Shown here one piece after another: positions 62,545-64,000 of a stretch of DNA of 64,000 nt (position 1 is the stretch's first letter; every line of letters begins with the position of its first letter). A program made the position numbers and the translations under genes. This DNA is from Lentinula raphanica. Its lineage: Eukaryota; Basidiomycota; Agaricomycetes; Agaricales; Omphalotaceae. The stretch is taken from positions 868,001 through 932,000 of the forward strand of contig JANVFP010000015.1 of the NCBI GenBank assembly GCA_027919835.1, in the 5' to 3' direction. Below the pieces are notes generated by a model, which was not told the origin of the DNA, ran no database searches, and worked only from the letters and a program-made list of their open reading frames with translations.

Positions 62545-64000
62545 TCAGACGCGATTCTTACGTGTTTTTCTTCCTCTTCTGATGCAGGATATCATTCTCC
62601 TCAAATATTTCTCAACATGCCTGTGGTTCGTATGAGACCCCTCGATCGACAGAGAGTAATGTACCGTATGGACTACTCTTTTCAGTCTGGCGGTCACTGA
62701 ATGGACAAATTCCGGAGTACGTGCCACAGCGCGCTCTCTTGTATACTTGTATCTCACCGCTTTCACAAGGACCGTCTCAGATACAATGATAGCATCGTAC
62801 CAGCCCAATATGCTGTCCAGTCGGCGCTGCAAGCCTCGGTTTCTGGTGATGGCCCAATAACGAGCTGGGGTATGGAGCTTTGTCTTTGCAGGCTAACGAA
62901 ATCGCGCGGGATTCTGTTCGAAAAGGCGACAAAGACTCGATTATCGGACTACTCAAGCTGGGCCGGAGATCGTAGGTTGTGAATTACCCAGTTCGATCCA
63001 ACGATTGAATATTGAAATATTAAAATATGGACCGTTCAAGTGGATGCTGACGCTATGACAATGTGACGTTCAAAGACAAGGATTTCCGTCTTGGATCAAT
63101 CGTATTCATTTGACTTCTCGATCCTACACTATCCTACATTCCGAAGACTCGCCGAATCAAACGTTCCGGATATACAGCGGTGTTTCGAGGGACGTCTCGT
63201 TACCGATTTGTAGCCTTTGCTCTGTACCTCGACAATGTCCAGTCTTTGTTCTCATAATCTATGTATGGAGCCCACCATGAAGGCAAGTTTCGAAGGACCC
63301 ACTAGAGTTACAAGAACAGCTCGAAAGCATGCAGTGGCAATATGGTTCTGTCAATGGCCATACATACGGTTGTCCTCAAGGACAAGGTCAGTTTCGCCAC
63401 AATCAAAGCTAAATGGACGGGGTCATACGGGGTCCTGGCACTCCGTTACAGTCACCCGTTCTTTGCGATCAAAGCTCACCTCTCTGCCGCGGATGGCCGA
63501 GTTGCATACTTCATTGGAGTGATATGGAGGGATTCGAGTCTAATGATACATGTAGCATTCACAAAACTAATGCATACATTCTACATACATACTGTGAATA
63601 TGTCTGGATACTCTAAAAGGTGGAATCAACTTGCGCTTCGGACTAGTAGGGAGTCACCTTGGTCATTGCTTCACAAATTCAGAGAGGAAATTCGGTGTAA
63701 AGGGATGCACAATTCCAACTGCAATGAGAATAACAATGTGCCATGGTTTGACCTTAGGATAATCAATGATTGGACTCAGAGGCTGGCACTGCGTAGTCCC
63801 TGACAGAGTCTGAGGAGTGAGATTTCGACACTCATATCCTTCCTTGCCCGCTCATGTACAGCACCGTCTCCTCTTCGGACAATGGAGAATGTTAAAGAGT
63901 TCTGTTCCATGAGGAACGCAGTGAATTTGCAATGGACTCAGTCACGGTTAGCACCCTTCGGATTGAACCTCAAGTTCGAGTTCTTCAGACGGAGTAGATT
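62545..64000. other. Unassigned right end of window
   Basis: Open frames of 60-153 codons on both strands (for example 62701-62982 plus, 63342-63803 plus, 62832-62545 minus) show no family I recognise and no consistent splice structure. The base composition is closer to the gene-bearing part than to the AT-rich mobile DNA. A gene running beyond the window end is possible but not supported. Confidence 0.3.

Overview
This window looks like a transposon-crowded stretch of an Agaricomycete (mushroom-forming basidiomycete) genome. Four things point that way: genes with many GT-AG introns of about 45-65 nt, a NACHT-ankyrin NLR with the N-terminal 'xxNVTVSGGNF' leader I know from basidiomycete NLRs, a tandem group of agaricomycete-type protein kinases, and Ty3/gypsy chromoviruses. 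Only five protein-coding host genes look intact: the NLR (8084-13547, minus), a small C2H2-type zinc-finger gene (50835-51462, plus), ALG12 (52056-55406, minus) and two kinases (58014-59386 and 60012-61390, minus). A third kinase (55842-57451) and a TRAPPC11-like gene (split between 28141-28696 and 41938-42363) are broken.

Layout. 1-7800: nested mobile DNA, made of a transposon ORF fragment, CATCAGG-type MITEs with 2-bp target duplications, two copies of a palindromic 'hairpin' element (here P), a gypsy pol fragment, a solo LTR and a small TA-flanked MITE. 8084-13547: NLR. 13.6-16.5 kb: minisatellites, a hairpin-element fragment and a helicase-like relic. 16678-23168: a decayed gypsy chromovirus (gypsy-2) carrying a hAT-type MITE, truncated by a LINE tail. 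23646-28006: hairpin element Q. 28697-41932: a young gypsy element (gypsy-1, minus strand) with identical LTRs, Gag and Pol separated by one in-frame UGA, and an extra ORF after pol that is split by hairpin element R (about 30086-33118). 43.4-50.3 kb: hAT-type MITEs. 50.8-61.4 kb: host genes. 61.4-64 kb: no gene recognised.

The most unusual signal is the P/Q/R superfamily. These are 2.8-4.4 kb elements made almost entirely of two inverted arms of about 1 kb or more around an asymmetric loop of about 250-300 bp. The termini differ between families, but the upper arms and the loop are recognisably related. They encode no credible protein. Other points to follow up are the Gag-UGA-CUA-Pol arrangement, a Pol III-promoter-like tRNA-like segment inside two hAT MITEs, a CpG-to-TpG signature explaining every in-frame stop in gypsy-2, and the highly uniform 99-bp ankyrin repeats of the NLR. 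Splice structures were assembled by eye. They keep frame across all exons but are not supported by transcripts.
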